From positions 397,501-461,500 of the forward strand of contig NZ_RQFO01000016.1 in assembly GCF_004770045.1 (NCBI RefSeq): a DNA stretch of 64,000 nt, given 5' to 3'. The notes beneath the pieces are model-generated. The model worked only from the letters and a program-made list of their open reading frames with translations. It was not told the DNA's origin and ran no database searches. The translations under genes were made by a program, and so were the position numbers. Below are positions 35,737 to 45,600 of this stretch, in pieces. Position 1 is the stretch's first letter; each line of letters starts with the position of its first letter. This stretch comes from Leptospira montravelensis. Its GTDB lineage: Bacteria; Spirochaetota; Leptospiria; Leptospirales; Leptospiraceae.

Positions 35737-36657
35737 ATGATCTACCAAAAAAAAGCCTTAACCATCGATGAACAAGCCGATCAACTTCTCTCCAGAGGTT
35801 TGGTATGCGACCGCATTGACTTAGTATCGATCTTAAAACAAGTTAGTTACTACCGCTTGAGTGGTTATTGGTTTCCTTTTCGAAATTATCCAAACGAAGA
35901 ATTTAGACAAAACACCACTCTGAAAGAAATTTGGAGCCGTTATTGTTTTGATCGTAAACTTCGTTTACTAGTTCTTGATGGTATAGAAAAAATAGAAATT
36001 GCTCTACGGACTGATATCACATACAAACTATCTCACCAAACAGGTGCTTTTGGTTACGCAGAACCCTCTACCTTTCCCATGTTAAACGAACCTGAATTTT
36101 TGAAACTCCAAGAGGAAATCAAAAAAGAATATTCACGAAGTAAGGAAAAATTTGTCTCACATTTCCAACACAAATATGGCGGAGAACACGATACTCTGCC
36201 TCTTTGGATGGCTACTGAACTCATCAGTTTTGGTACACTGTTTACCATGTACAGAGGAATCGCTACCTCCACTTCAAAATCGATTGCTAAAAAATACAAT
36301 TTACCTGAACCTGTTCTCTTGTCTTGGATCGGAAGTTTAAACTCAGTCAGGAACATTTGTGCACACCATTCTAGGTTGTGGAATCGAGAGTTTGGATACA
36401 AACCAATGCTTCCGAGAAATGATTTCGGCTGGAAACAACCAGTCGAAATCCAACCAAACAAAATCTTTGTGATTCTATCGATCATTCAATATATGCTAAA
36501 TTTCATTTCCCCAACTAGCCAATGGAAATTTCGTTTTTTAGAATTACTAACTCTCTATCCAACCATTCCCATTCGCGAAATGGGTTTTCCTGAAAGATGG
36601 AAAGAGGTTCCGTTTTGGAACCTAACCAAAACACAATCAAGGAATTACAGAAAATGA
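35737..36657 (+). CDS. Abi_2 (AbiD/AbiF-like) abortive infection protein
   Basis: The ATG at 35737 follows AAGGG and gives 306 residues beginning MIYQKKALTIDEQADQLLSRG, the usual Abi_2 opening; a TTG at 35701 would extend into an inverted repeat. Family marks are QVSYYRLSGYWFPF, RKLRLLVLDGIEKIEIALR and a C-terminal RNICAHHSRLWNR. The last contains a Rx4H pattern (R205, H210) of the kind used by HEPN ribonucleases. AbiD/AbiF proteins stop phage growth by blocking or killing the infected cell. The stop codon overlaps the mod start (ATGA), so it is co-translated with the type III methylase. I infer a fallback killing arm for the restriction system. Confidence 0.88.
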   Translation: MIYQKKALTIDEQADQLLSRGLVCDRIDLVSILKQVSYYRLSGYWFPFRNYPNEEFRQNTTLKEIWSRYCFDRKLRLLVLDGIEKIEIALRTDITYKLSHQTGAFGYAEPSTFPMLNEPEFLKLQEEIKKEYSRSKEKFVSHFQHKYGGEHDTLPLWMATELISFGTLFTMYRGIATSTSKSIAKKYNLPEPVLLSWIGSLNSVRNICAHHSRLWNREFGYKPMLPRNDFGWKQPVEIQPNKIFVILSIIQYMLNFISPTSQWKFRFLELLTLYPTIPIREMGFPERWKEVPFWNLTKTQSRNYRK

Positions 36658-38693
36658 CTGACGAACCCCAAAAACTCCCCCTTACCTCCCACAACCTAAC
36701 CGAAGACAAACTCCGTATTCTAAAAGAACACTTCCCTGAAGTCTTTACCGAAGGGAATTTGATAGATTGGGACAAACTCCGCCTAACACTCGGCGAAACC
36801 ATTGAAACGGAAGATACAAAAGAACGATTTGGACTGAACTGGCCCGGCAAACGAAATTGTTTTAAGGCCATCCAATCCCCAACGACAGCCACTCTACTTC
36901 CCGACCGTGCCGCTTCGGTGGACTTTGACAGTACCGAAAACCTCTATATCGAGGGGGACAATTTGGAAGTGTTGAAACTTTTGCAAAAGTCCTATCTTGG
37001 CAAGGTAAAGATGATCTACATCGACCCGCCTTACAATACGGGAAATGACTTTGTTTATCCAGATGATTATACCGAATCTCTCAAAACCTATTTAGAATAC
37101 ACCGGACAAGTGGATGCCAAAGGGCGTAAGTTTTCGAATAACACGGAAACCACGGGTCGGTTCCATTCTCAATGGCTGAACATGATGTATCCGAGACTCT
37201 TCCTTGCCCGGAATTTACTCCGTGAAGATGGGGTGATTTTTATTTCTATTGATGATGGTGAAGTGGCCCACTTACGCAAAGTATGCGATGAAATTTTTGG
37301 GGAAGAAAACTTTAAATCTCAAATTAGCTGGCAAAAAAGATACACAAGGAGTAATAACACTATTGACTTCACTACAGTTATTGAAAATATTCTTGTTTAT
37401 GCACGCTCTGAATCCTTTGAAGTAAATTTATTAGATCGAACGGATGAAGCGGATTCCCGTTATACAAATCCCGATAATGATGCTAGAGGACCATGGAAAG
37501 GTGCTTCATTTTTAAATCCTGCATCACCTACACAAAGACCAAATCTATGTTACACTATTACCAATCCAAACACTAAAAAAGAATCTAAGCCAACTACGAA
37601 TGCTTGGCGAAGATCGGAGACAGAATATAAAAAACTTCTTTCAGAAAATAAATTATACTGGGGTGTAGATGGAAAATCAGCAATTCCATCTATTAAAATG
37701 TTTCTTTCTGAGGCTCGAAATATCACACCGATTAATTTTTGGGATCATGAATTTGCAGGAAATACAGATGATGGAACTAAAGAATTAAAAGACTTACTAG
37801 GTGAGAAATGTTTTGATAACCCTAAACCTTCATCGCTTATTCGCAGAGTTCTCGAGCATTCTACCTCCCCCGACGACATCGTCCTCGACTTCTTTTCCGG
37901 CTCTGCCACCACCGCCCACGCCGTACTGACGTTAAATGCGGAAGATGGAGGCAATCGTAAATTTATCTGTGTGCAACTCCCCGAGCCTACGCGCAAACAA
38001 AAGGCCGATGGGACTTGGGAAGAATCGGAAGCCTCTAGAGCCGGTTTCCAAACCATTTCTGAAATTGGTATGGAACGAATCCGCCGTGTGATAACAAAGC
38101 TGAAAGAAGAAGGAAGTGCAAACACCAAAGATAGTGGGAAAAAATCGGTAAAAGCAGACCAATCCAAAAAAGAAGATTCGCCTTCCTTGGGTTTTGAATC
38201 CGGGGTAGACCAACTAACAAAAAATAGGGAAGATAACGAACAGCCACGTAAACCCCAAGATCTGGGCTTTCGGGTTTTCAAACTGGCACCGTCTAACTTC
38301 CCGGTTTGGAATGGTAATATCGAAAAAACCAAAGAAGCTGTGGAAAAAGCGCTCTTCGAAGACCAACCAACACTTTTGTCCTCCAATGCATTAGCGAATA
38401 CAGAAGAAGCCATTCTCTATGAAGTTTTGTTAAAATCGGGAATTTCAGAAGCCCTCGCAAACCCAAATATCAAAACGGAGACCATCGCCGGAAAGATCGT
38501 TTATATCGCAGAAGAAACCGCCTATTATGTACTAGGGAAAGAACATAACTTGGAAGTTTTTAATGAAATCATGAGACGAAGCCCTTCGCTTGTGATTGCT
38601 AGGGAAATTGGTTTTTCTGGAAACGATGTCCTTAAAGCCAACGTACATGCCGGATTCAAACAGATGAAAGATGTTAGCTTCCAGGTGGTTTAA
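36654..38693 (+). CDS. mod: Type III DNA methyltransferase (Mod)
   Basis: Start is the ATG overlapping the abi stop codon (679 residues). It is a beta-class N6-adenine methyltransferase: catalytic motif IV DPPYNTGNDF (D124-Y127) precedes SAM-binding motif I, DFFSGSATTAHAV (about 412-424). Between them lies the target-recognition region (about 220-400). Mod recognises the asymmetric site, methylates adenine on one strand and guides the Res subunit. Composition shifts inside the gene: about 37310-37850 is AT-rich, and at about 37860 the sequence turns abruptly GC-rich, as expected if the recognition domain was exchanged. All family landmarks are present, so it should be active. Confidence 0.93.
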   Translation: MTDEPQKLPLTSHNLTEDKLRILKEHFPEVFTEGNLIDWDKLRLTLGETIETEDTKERFGLNWPGKRNCFKAIQSPTTATLLPDRAASVDFDSTENLYIEGDNLEVLKLLQKSYLGKVKMIYIDPPYNTGNDFVYPDDYTESLKTYLEYTGQVDAKGRKFSNNTETTGRFHSQWLNMMYPRLFLARNLLREDGVIFISIDDGEVAHLRKVCDEIFGEENFKSQISWQKRYTRSNNTIDFTTVIENILVYARSESFEVNLLDRTDEADSRYTNPDNDARGPWKGASFLNPASPTQRPNLCYTITNPNTKKESKPTTNAWRRSETEYKKLLSENKLYWGVDGKSAIPSIKMFLSEARNITPINFWDHEFAGNTDDGTKELKDLLGEKCFDNPKPSSLIRRVLEHSTSPDDIVLDFFSGSATTAHAVLTLNAEDGGNRKFICVQLPEPTRKQKADGTWEESEASRAGFQTISEIGMERIRRVITKLKEEGSANTKDSGKKSVKADQSKKEDSPSLGFESGVDQLTKNREDNEQPRKPQDLGFRVFKLAPSNFPVWNGNIEKTKEAVEKALFEDQPTLLSSNALANTEEAILYEVLLKSGISEALANPNIKTETIAGKIVYIAEETAYYVLGKEHNLEVFNEIMRRSPSLVIAREIGFSGNDVLKANVHAGFKQMKDVSFQVV

Positions 38694-38696
38694 AGT

Positions 38697-41600
38697 ATGA
38701 AAATCCATTTCGAAAGTCTCGAATTCCAAGACACAGCCACAAGTGCCACTGTATCTTTATTTGAAGGGATGGAAAAAAATCCCAGTGGATTTTCTTTTTC
38801 TCTTTCTGGTGAAAAAGGTTCTCTTTTTCAAACCGAACTTGGGTTTGGAAACGCCATGCTTTTGGAAGAATCTGATTTGTATGAAAACTTGCGAAAGGTG
38901 CAAGACCAGTTTTCTCTTGAAGCCACTACAAAAGAAGAGTTTGAACGAAATGGACTTCGATTTACCATCGAGATGGAAACAGGAACTGGAAAGACATATG
39001 TGTATTTAAATACAATTTTATCTCTTCATAAACTTTATGGTTGGTCGAAGTTTATCATTATTGTTCCTTCCATCGCCATCAAAGAAGGAGTTCTAAAAAC
39101 CTTAGAAATGACGGCAGACCATTTCCGAGCGAAGTATGGGATTCCTCTTGTCAAAGGAAGCACATATTCGCTTTACCAAGGTTCGGCGCCAAGTGCCCTC
39201 CGTAACTTTGCTACGACAAACCAATTGCAAATCCTTGTGATGAACATCCAAGCCTTCAATAAAGACACCAACATCATCCATAAGGAAATGGATGAGCTGA
39301 ATGGTCAAAGACCTATTGATTTCATTCGTTCGTCAAAACCCATCCTTATTATTGATGAACCCCAATCTGTAGACAATACCGAAACCGCACAGAATGCCAT
39401 TGCAGAATTAAATCCCCTTTTCCAATTGCGGTATTCGGCTACACCGCGCATTAGATACAACCCCATCTTTCGCTTGGGTCCAGTTGAGGCGTTTCAAAGA
39501 AAACTCGTCAAACGGATCCAAATTCGATCTTTAGAAGTTACGGGAACAGAAAACGCACCCTATATCAAACTGGAATCTGCAGAAGGTAAACCAGGTGCTG
39601 GGTTTACCGCAACAGTCACGGTAAACGTCCAATCTAAGGGAAAAATTTCTAAAAAGAAAATCAAACTCAAACAAAAAGATGACTTAAGTCTTAAAACAGA
39701 AAATTCGCATTATAATGGTTATATTGCTGATACGATTAGCATCGAACCTGGAAACGAATTTTTACGATTCACAAACGGCACCGTAATTCTTTTGGGCAAA
39801 GAAATTGGTTCCATAGCCCCCGTCATTCAAGACGAAAGAATCAAAGAAACAATCAAAGCACATTTGGAAAAAGAAATGCAGCTTTTGCGAATGGGAATTC
39901 AGGCCAAGGTTTTGACTCTCTTTTTTCTAGATCGAGTTTCCAATTACAGAGAATATAATCCTGATGGAACCACAAGTCTTGGTAAATTTGGAAAAGTATT
40001 TGAGGCAGCCTATTCAGAGTTAATTCAAAAACCAGAGTTTATCGATTTAAATGCTCCTCCCGTCGAGCTTGTACATAATGGATATTTTTCTGGCGATAAA
40101 AAGAAAAAAGGAAATTCAGAAATCGTCGAATGGAAAGATACCAAAGGCGATGGCGCCAAAGATGATGATACATATAACCTCATCATGAAAGACAAAGAAA
40201 GGTTACTCGATTCTAACGAACCACTTCGTTTTATCTTTTCTCACTCAGCGCTCAGGGAAGGTTGGGATAATCCAAATGTGTTTCAAATCTGTACCTTATT
40301 AGAAACACGCTCCGAATTTACTAAACGACAACAGATTGGTCGAGGGATGAGGCTCCCAGTGGACATTCAAGGCAATCGAATTCAAAACGAAACTGTAAAC
40401 CAACTTACAGTTGTTGTAAATGAAAGTTATACGGAATTCGTAAGCGGATTACAAACAGAATACAGGGAAGAATCTGGTATCGAATTTGGGAAAGTAAACT
40501 CCCATCAATTTATGAATCTTGTTGCCAGCTTCAGCTCTAATACTCCAAGTCCCCAAGAAAAAAGAAAAAAAGCAGACGAACTTTTTGAAGTCTTAAAAAA
40601 ATTACGTTATCTTAACGCAGATGGTGCATTTACAAATCTAATGGAAAATGCCTTTCTAAACCCATCAGAGTTTATTTTGGAAGGTGATTTTGCTGGCCGC
40701 GAGGATATCATTCTGGAATGGCTCAGAGGACTAAATATCCAAACCTTCGTTCAAATCAAAAGAAAGCCAAACCTAATCAAAAAAAATGACCACTTATGGA
40801 ATCATCCAGAATTTTGGAAACTTTGGGATATCATCAAACAAAAAACCATATATAGATTTCAGTTTGATTCCAATTCTATTATTACCGAATCGGTGAAACG
40901 GATCCGAGAGATCCAATGTGAATCCATGAGAGTAGTTACTTCTATTGCACAAGGAACCATTGCCTATGGTGGTGTCTCCGCTGCAGAAATTCGTAATAGA
41001 GAATCAAGAGAAGTAACAAGTCCATTCCCCCTCCCTGACCCTCTTGAATACTTACAGAAAGAAACGGACTTAACTAGAGATACTTTAAAAAAAATCTTAA
41101 AAGAATCTGGGTCTCTTAGTGAATTTGTAAAAAATCCTCAGAACTATCTCGAAAGATCCGCTCAGCACATAAGAGAAGTCATACGAGAAATTGGCATTAA
41201 AAATGGACTAGAATATGTTCCTCTACCAAATACCTACTGGGAGCAAAAGAATACATCTGATCCAATTTTTAAAGAATTTAAAGAGGTAATATCTGATACG
41301 ATAGAAACCAATAAACATGGATTATATGATAAAATGGAAACTGATAGTGATACTGAAAAGAGATTTGCTAGAGAACAAGAAGATTCAAGCACAGTTGAGG
41401 TATTTACTAAACTCCCACGAAAGTTTATTGTTCCGACACCAGTCGGAGAATATAACCCAGATTGGGCAATTGTTGTAAAAGAAGAAACTGGTGGTACTGA
41501 AAAGTTTCTCTATTATATTAAAGAAACCAAAGGATACAAAAACTTTAGTGATATTCGAACTGAGGAAGAAAAACAAAAAATCGAATCTGCAAAAAAACAT

Positions 41601-41738
41601 TTTCAATGCATAATTGACACTTATGAAGCCCGTATGTTAGCTCAAGGAATTCCGCTAGAAAAAATTCCAAAATTAGAGTATAATGTAGTGATTGGCACAG
41701 GAAAACAAGATAATCCTTTTATTAATTTAAATGAATAA
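38697..41738 (+). CDS. res: Type III restriction endonuclease (Res)
   Basis: The 1013-residue protein begins 3 nt after mod. It has a ResIII-type superfamily 2 helicase domain with Walker A METGTGKT (K99), motif II DEPQ (220-223), motif III RYSATPR and motif VI QIGRGMRLP. A C-terminal PD-(D/E)xK nuclease domain is visible as NPDWAIV (D922) and KETKG (E943, K945). ATP-driven sliding from two head-to-head unmodified sites triggers cleavage about 25 bp from one of them in known type III enzymes. Length matches EcoP1I/EcoP15I Res (about 970). From about 41000 onward the gene is more AT-rich than its first half. Confidence 0.93.
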   Translation: MKIHFESLEFQDTATSATVSLFEGMEKNPSGFSFSLSGEKGSLFQTELGFGNAMLLEESDLYENLRKVQDQFSLEATTKEEFERNGLRFTIEMETGTGKTYVYLNTILSLHKLYGWSKFIIIVPSIAIKEGVLKTLEMTADHFRAKYGIPLVKGSTYSLYQGSAPSALRNFATTNQLQILVMNIQAFNKDTNIIHKEMDELNGQRPIDFIRSSKPILIIDEPQSVDNTETAQNAIAELNPLFQLRYSATPRIRYNPIFRLGPVEAFQRKLVKRIQIRSLEVTGTENAPYIKLESAEGKPGAGFTATVTVNVQSKGKISKKKIKLKQKDDLSLKTENSHYNGYIADTISIEPGNEFLRFTNGTVILLGKEIGSIAPVIQDERIKETIKAHLEKEMQLLRMGIQAKVLTLFFLDRVSNYREYNPDGTTSLGKFGKVFEAAYSELIQKPEFIDLNAPPVELVHNGYFSGDKKKKGNSEIVEWKDTKGDGAKDDDTYNLIMKDKERLLDSNEPLRFIFSHSALREGWDNPNVFQICTLLETRSEFTKRQQIGRGMRLPVDIQGNRIQNETVNQLTVVVNESYTEFVSGLQTEYREESGIEFGKVNSHQFMNLVASFSSNTPSPQEKRKKADELFEVLKKLRYLNADGAFTNLMENAFLNPSEFILEGDFAGREDIILEWLRGLNIQTFVQIKRKPNLIKKNDHLWNHPEFWKLWDIIKQKTIYRFQFDSNSIITESVKRIREIQCESMRVVTSIAQGTIAYGGVSAAEIRNRESREVTSPFPLPDPLEYLQKETDLTRDTLKKILKESGSLSEFVKNPQNYLERSAQHIREVIREIGIKNGLEYVPLPNTYWEQKNTSDPIFKEFKEVISDTIETNKHGLYDKMETDSDTEKRFAREQEDSSTVEVFTKLPRKFIVPTPVGEYNPDWAIVVKEETGGTEKFLYYIKETKGYKNFSDIRTEEEKQKIESAKKHFQCIIDTYEARMLAQGIPLEKIPKLEYNVVIGTGKQDNPFINLNE

Positions 41739-41781
41739 AAATACCGTAATCATTTAAACTAAAATTAACGAATCTAAACCC

Positions 41782-42459
41782 CTAATCCAAGTCTTCAAAA
41801 GGAATGTCCAAAACTTCAAACCCAGAACATTGCAAAAAATCATAATGCCACCATTCGGTTTTGTTCACACGAAATCCATATTGCTTGAGCACTTGAATCA
41901 ACGTGGTACGGTTTTTTAAAATTTCGGGATCGGAAACGGGTGCTTCGGCCCAAGCCTCTTTTCGAAAGGAATCATATTCCGTTGGCATCGGAAGTTCTTT
42001 TTTGGTTTTTGTATCCACCAAAGTTAGATCAATCGCACAACCTTTGTTATGCCTTGATCCGGTTTTTGGTGAGGCCACATACCTTGTATCTCCTACAATT
42101 TCAAAAAATTTGACTGTGGCGGCGTAAGGTCTGTAAGCATCAAAAATTTTAATGGAATACCCAAGTTGTAAAAAATCAAGGTTTGCTTTTCTTAGTGCTT
42201 CTGCGACTGGTTTTCTGGCGAAAGCTTTGGGTTCCTTATAGATGATTTGTTTGGTAAAGTTATCGGGAGTGGCATATTTGATATCCAAAGTAATGCCAGG
42301 AATTTTCTTTTCTAAGTTAATAAGTTCTTTGTTGGGGTTATTTTGTACCGATCGTTCGTAGGCCTTCCGATCTAAAACATTGAGTTTATTTTCTGTAGAT
42401 TGGGAAACCAAAGATAAAAAAGGGAATCCCAAATAAATTGCAATCGTGATGAGTTTCAT
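41782..42459 (-). CDS. D-Ala-D-Ala dipeptidase (VanX/DdpX family), exported
   Basis: The 225-residue protein has an N-terminal signal peptide (MKLITIAIYLGFPFLSLVSQ). The peptidase M15D domain is complete. It has the substrate Arg in FDAYRPYAA, zinc ligands His and Asp in SRHNKGCAIDLTL, and the catalytic Glu plus third zinc His in EWWHYDF. These enzymes cut D-alanyl-D-alanine. With a signal peptide and no vanH/vanA nearby, the likely job is peptide scavenging or wall recycling in the periplasm and not vancomycin resistance. It converges on the type III res gene (43 bp) and closes the defence island on this side. Confidence 0.92.
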   Translation of the reverse strand: MKLITIAIYLGFPFLSLVSQSTENKLNVLDRKAYERSVQNNPNKELINLEKKIPGITLDIKYATPDNFTKQIIYKEPKAFARKPVAEALRKANLDFLQLGYSIKIFDAYRPYAATVKFFEIVGDTRYVASPKTGSRHNKGCAIDLTLVDTKTKKELPMPTEYDSFRKEAWAEAPVSDPEILKNRTTLIQVLKQYGFRVNKTEWWHYDFLQCSGFEVLDIPFEDLD

Positions 42460-42546
42460 AACTTAGAAAATAATTTTGGGCACTATTTATACAATCTTCA
42501 AGATTTTTTATAGAAATTTCAGGTAACAATGTACTGATACTTGCAC

Positions 42547-42602
42547 CCCGGACAGAAGGAGCGCCCTCGTCGACTGATGGCCGGAGATGGTGCCCAGAGT
42601 AT
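42547..42602. other. GC-rich intergenic islet 2
   Basis: About 55 bp of high G+C (CCCCGGACAGAAGGAGCGCC, then CTCGTCGACTGATGGCCGG and GGTGCCC) stand in AT-rich spacer between the dipeptidase gene and the efflux-pump terminator. No reading frame or clear hairpin of good stability was found. It resembles the other islets in position and composition, though not in exact sequence. Confidence 0.35.
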
Positions 42603-42639
42603 TATGATTGTTTTGTGAATGATGGTCTTAAAAGAAAAA

Positions 42640-42657
42640 ACCCCACATAAGTGGGGT
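42640..42657 (-). terminator. Rho-independent terminator of the RND pump gene
   Basis: A 7-bp stem (ACCCCAC / GTGGGGT) with the 4-nt loop ATAA lies 37 nt past the pump stop codon. On the minus strand it is followed by a run of T, as a terminator should be. Confidence 0.85.
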
Positions 42658-42694
42658 CGTTGAAAAGAATTTTCTAAATGAAATTTCTACGATT

Positions 42695-45600
42695 CTATTT
42701 TGCGTCTGGGTTTGGTGAATGTCTTCTGATGAAATTGTTTAATCTTTCAATATAGGAGAATGCTGCAGGGACCACAACCAGAGTGAGTAACGTTGATGAA
42801 ATGACTCCACCGATTAGCGCCCAACCCATACTTGTTCTTTGTTTTGATGCTTCGTTCAAACCAATGGCAATCGGTAAAAATCCGGCAACTAACGCGAATG
42901 AGGTCATAAGGATCGGACGAAGTCTTTCGCGGCCCGCTTCAATGATCGCTTCTTTCATCTCCGTTCCTTGTTGGATCAATTGGTTTGTAAAATCCACAAG
43001 TAGAATTGAGTTTTTGGTAGCGACACCGATAAGCATAATCAGAGCAATCATGGAAAAGAGATTCATCGATTCGTTGGCAAGGAAAAGGGCAATGAAGGCA
43101 CCACATAACGCTAGCGGTAACACTAACATGATGGCAATCGGCGTGATGAAACTTTCATAGAGCGAAGCAAGTACGATGTAGATGAATAAGATACCAAGAC
43201 CCATTGCAATCGCCATCGAAGAGCCTAACTCTTTGAAGTTTTCCGCTTGTCCCAGATAATTGATTCTTACGGAAGATGGAAGTGGAAGTTCTGTTTCTGT
43301 GATTTTGGTTATCTCTTCAATCGCACCACCCATCCCTGGACCATCCGGAGCCATATCCGCATAAATTTCTAAGGATTGGTTTCTGTTCAATCGGTTGATG
43401 GTTGCAAGTCCCGTTGTTTCTTCGGAAGTAGCAACGTTTTTGATTGGGATCATGATGTTATTAAAGTTCGGCACATAGGATTGGTAAAAACTTTCTTTTA
43501 AGTTCCTTTGGCCTTCTTTCAATCGAACTCTGATATCATATTCCACACCATTTTGTCTGTAAACAGCTGGTGTTGTTCCTTCAATCAAAGTTCTAAGTTC
43601 CATACCTATCGCAGAACCGGAAACACCTAACATAACTTCTCTGGCACGATCTGGAATCACACGAAATTCAGGAGATCCTGCTCTGTAACTTGTATCGACG
43701 TCGAGTAAAGCTTTTGATTTTTTTAATCTTTCTAAAAGTTTTAAACCGTATTCTTGTACTTCCTCACCTTTTTGTCCGCTCACAACCAGTACGAAAGGTC
43801 TTTGTCCTCCACCGACGTTATCAATATCTTTTACGATAGGAGTTGCATAACGGTGAGTGGTTGCCAGTTCCTTTCTTAAAATGTCTTTGAATTGGCTAGT
43901 GTTGACCTTTCTTTGTTTCGAAGGAACCATTTCCACAAACATCGAAGTGGTTCGGTTCGTGTTGAACATTGCTACTTGTTTTGTTTCTTTGTGTGCTGAA
44001 ATACTTTCATATACTTCTTTTGCAACCGTAGCCATCTTATCAACAGATGTACCTGGTGGCATATCCAAAGTGACTTGGAACTTACCTTGGTCCTGTGCTG
44101 GCAAAAAAGTTTTGGTAACATACTTAGTCAGATAAATACTAAATACGAATAAAAAGATCGCACCAGAAATAATGAGAATCGGAAAACGAAGAGTGAATTT
44201 TAATATTTTTGCATAAAGATTTTCAAGTTTAGTTTGGAATCGGTTGAATACAGCCAAAACTTTTTCCAATCCAAGATTTAATACATTGAGAACGATACGA
44301 ACTGGTGTAAAAATCAGAAACAAAATTTGAGCAACTTTTCCTCGTTCGGCGGGAGCTCCACTATGAATCAGTTCTTCCTCTTTGGATTTTTTCTTCGATT
44401 TAGAAGTAGTTGGTTCACTATGAGAATTTCCTCCGCCGTGACCACCACCATGAGAAGCAACAGCTCCACCAAAATAAGCAGATAACATAGGTGCAATGGT
44501 AAGGGCATCATAAAGGGAGATAAGTAAGGCAAAACAAATGGTAAGCCCAAATTCTCTTAAGAACTGTCCAACTACCCCGCTGATAAACGCGATCGGCATA
44601 AACACGGCAATGACAGCCATTGTCGTTGCAATGACGGCAAGAGTTACTTCTTTAGTTCCGTCGATGGATGCCTGTCTTGCGGTTTTTCCCATCTCTCTAT
44701 GGCGGAAGATATTTTCCCGGACCACAATCGCATCATCGATGAGAAGTCCAACCGCCAAACTGAGTGCGAGTAGAGTCATTACGTTCACTGTAAAACCAGC
44801 AATCGCCATCAAAATAAAGGCACCGAGTAGCGAGTTTGGAAGTGCAAGTCCTGTGATCAGAGTAGAACGAACACTACCAAGGAATAACAAAACTACGATG
44901 ATGGTAAGGGCAATCCCAATAAAGATTGTTTCATTTACATCATAGATGTTGTCTTCGATAGCAGTGGAGTTGTCATTTGCAATCGCAAGGAAAAGAGAAC
45001 CATCTCTTCTTGATAAATCCTTATTGATATCAGCTGCTCTTTTTTTAATCGCTTTAGCAACGGCAACTGTGTTTGCACCTGATTGTTTATATACAAGTAG
45101 AAAGACCGCCTTTTTTCCGTTAAAGTAAGCACGGGAAGCTTCGTCTTCCATTGTATCCTTTACTTCTCCCAACTGACCTATTTTAATCGGTACTTCGTTT
45201 CCAAAAAGAGAAAGTGGTGTGTCCCGAATTTCATCAGGGGATTTGAACTCATTGATGGTTCTATAAACTAATTCGTTGTCGGAGCGGCTTACTTTTCCTG
45301 CTGGGATGTTGGTTCCACCAGAAGCCAAACGATTGGAAACCATAGAAGCAGAAATCATATGGGATTTTAATTTATCCCGATCCAATTCTACATGGATTTC
45401 TCTTTTTCGTCCGCCGTAGATGGTGATGTTCCCCACGTCTTGTGTTGTGAGTAATATCTGTTTGATCTCTTCGTTTGCAATATCGTAAATTTGAGCTTCA
45501 GGAAGATCCGCTCTTAAAGCTAAGATGATAATGGGTTGGTCAGCGGGGTCAATCCTTCTGATGATAGGTTCTTTTGCATCATCGGGTAACTTTGGTTTTA

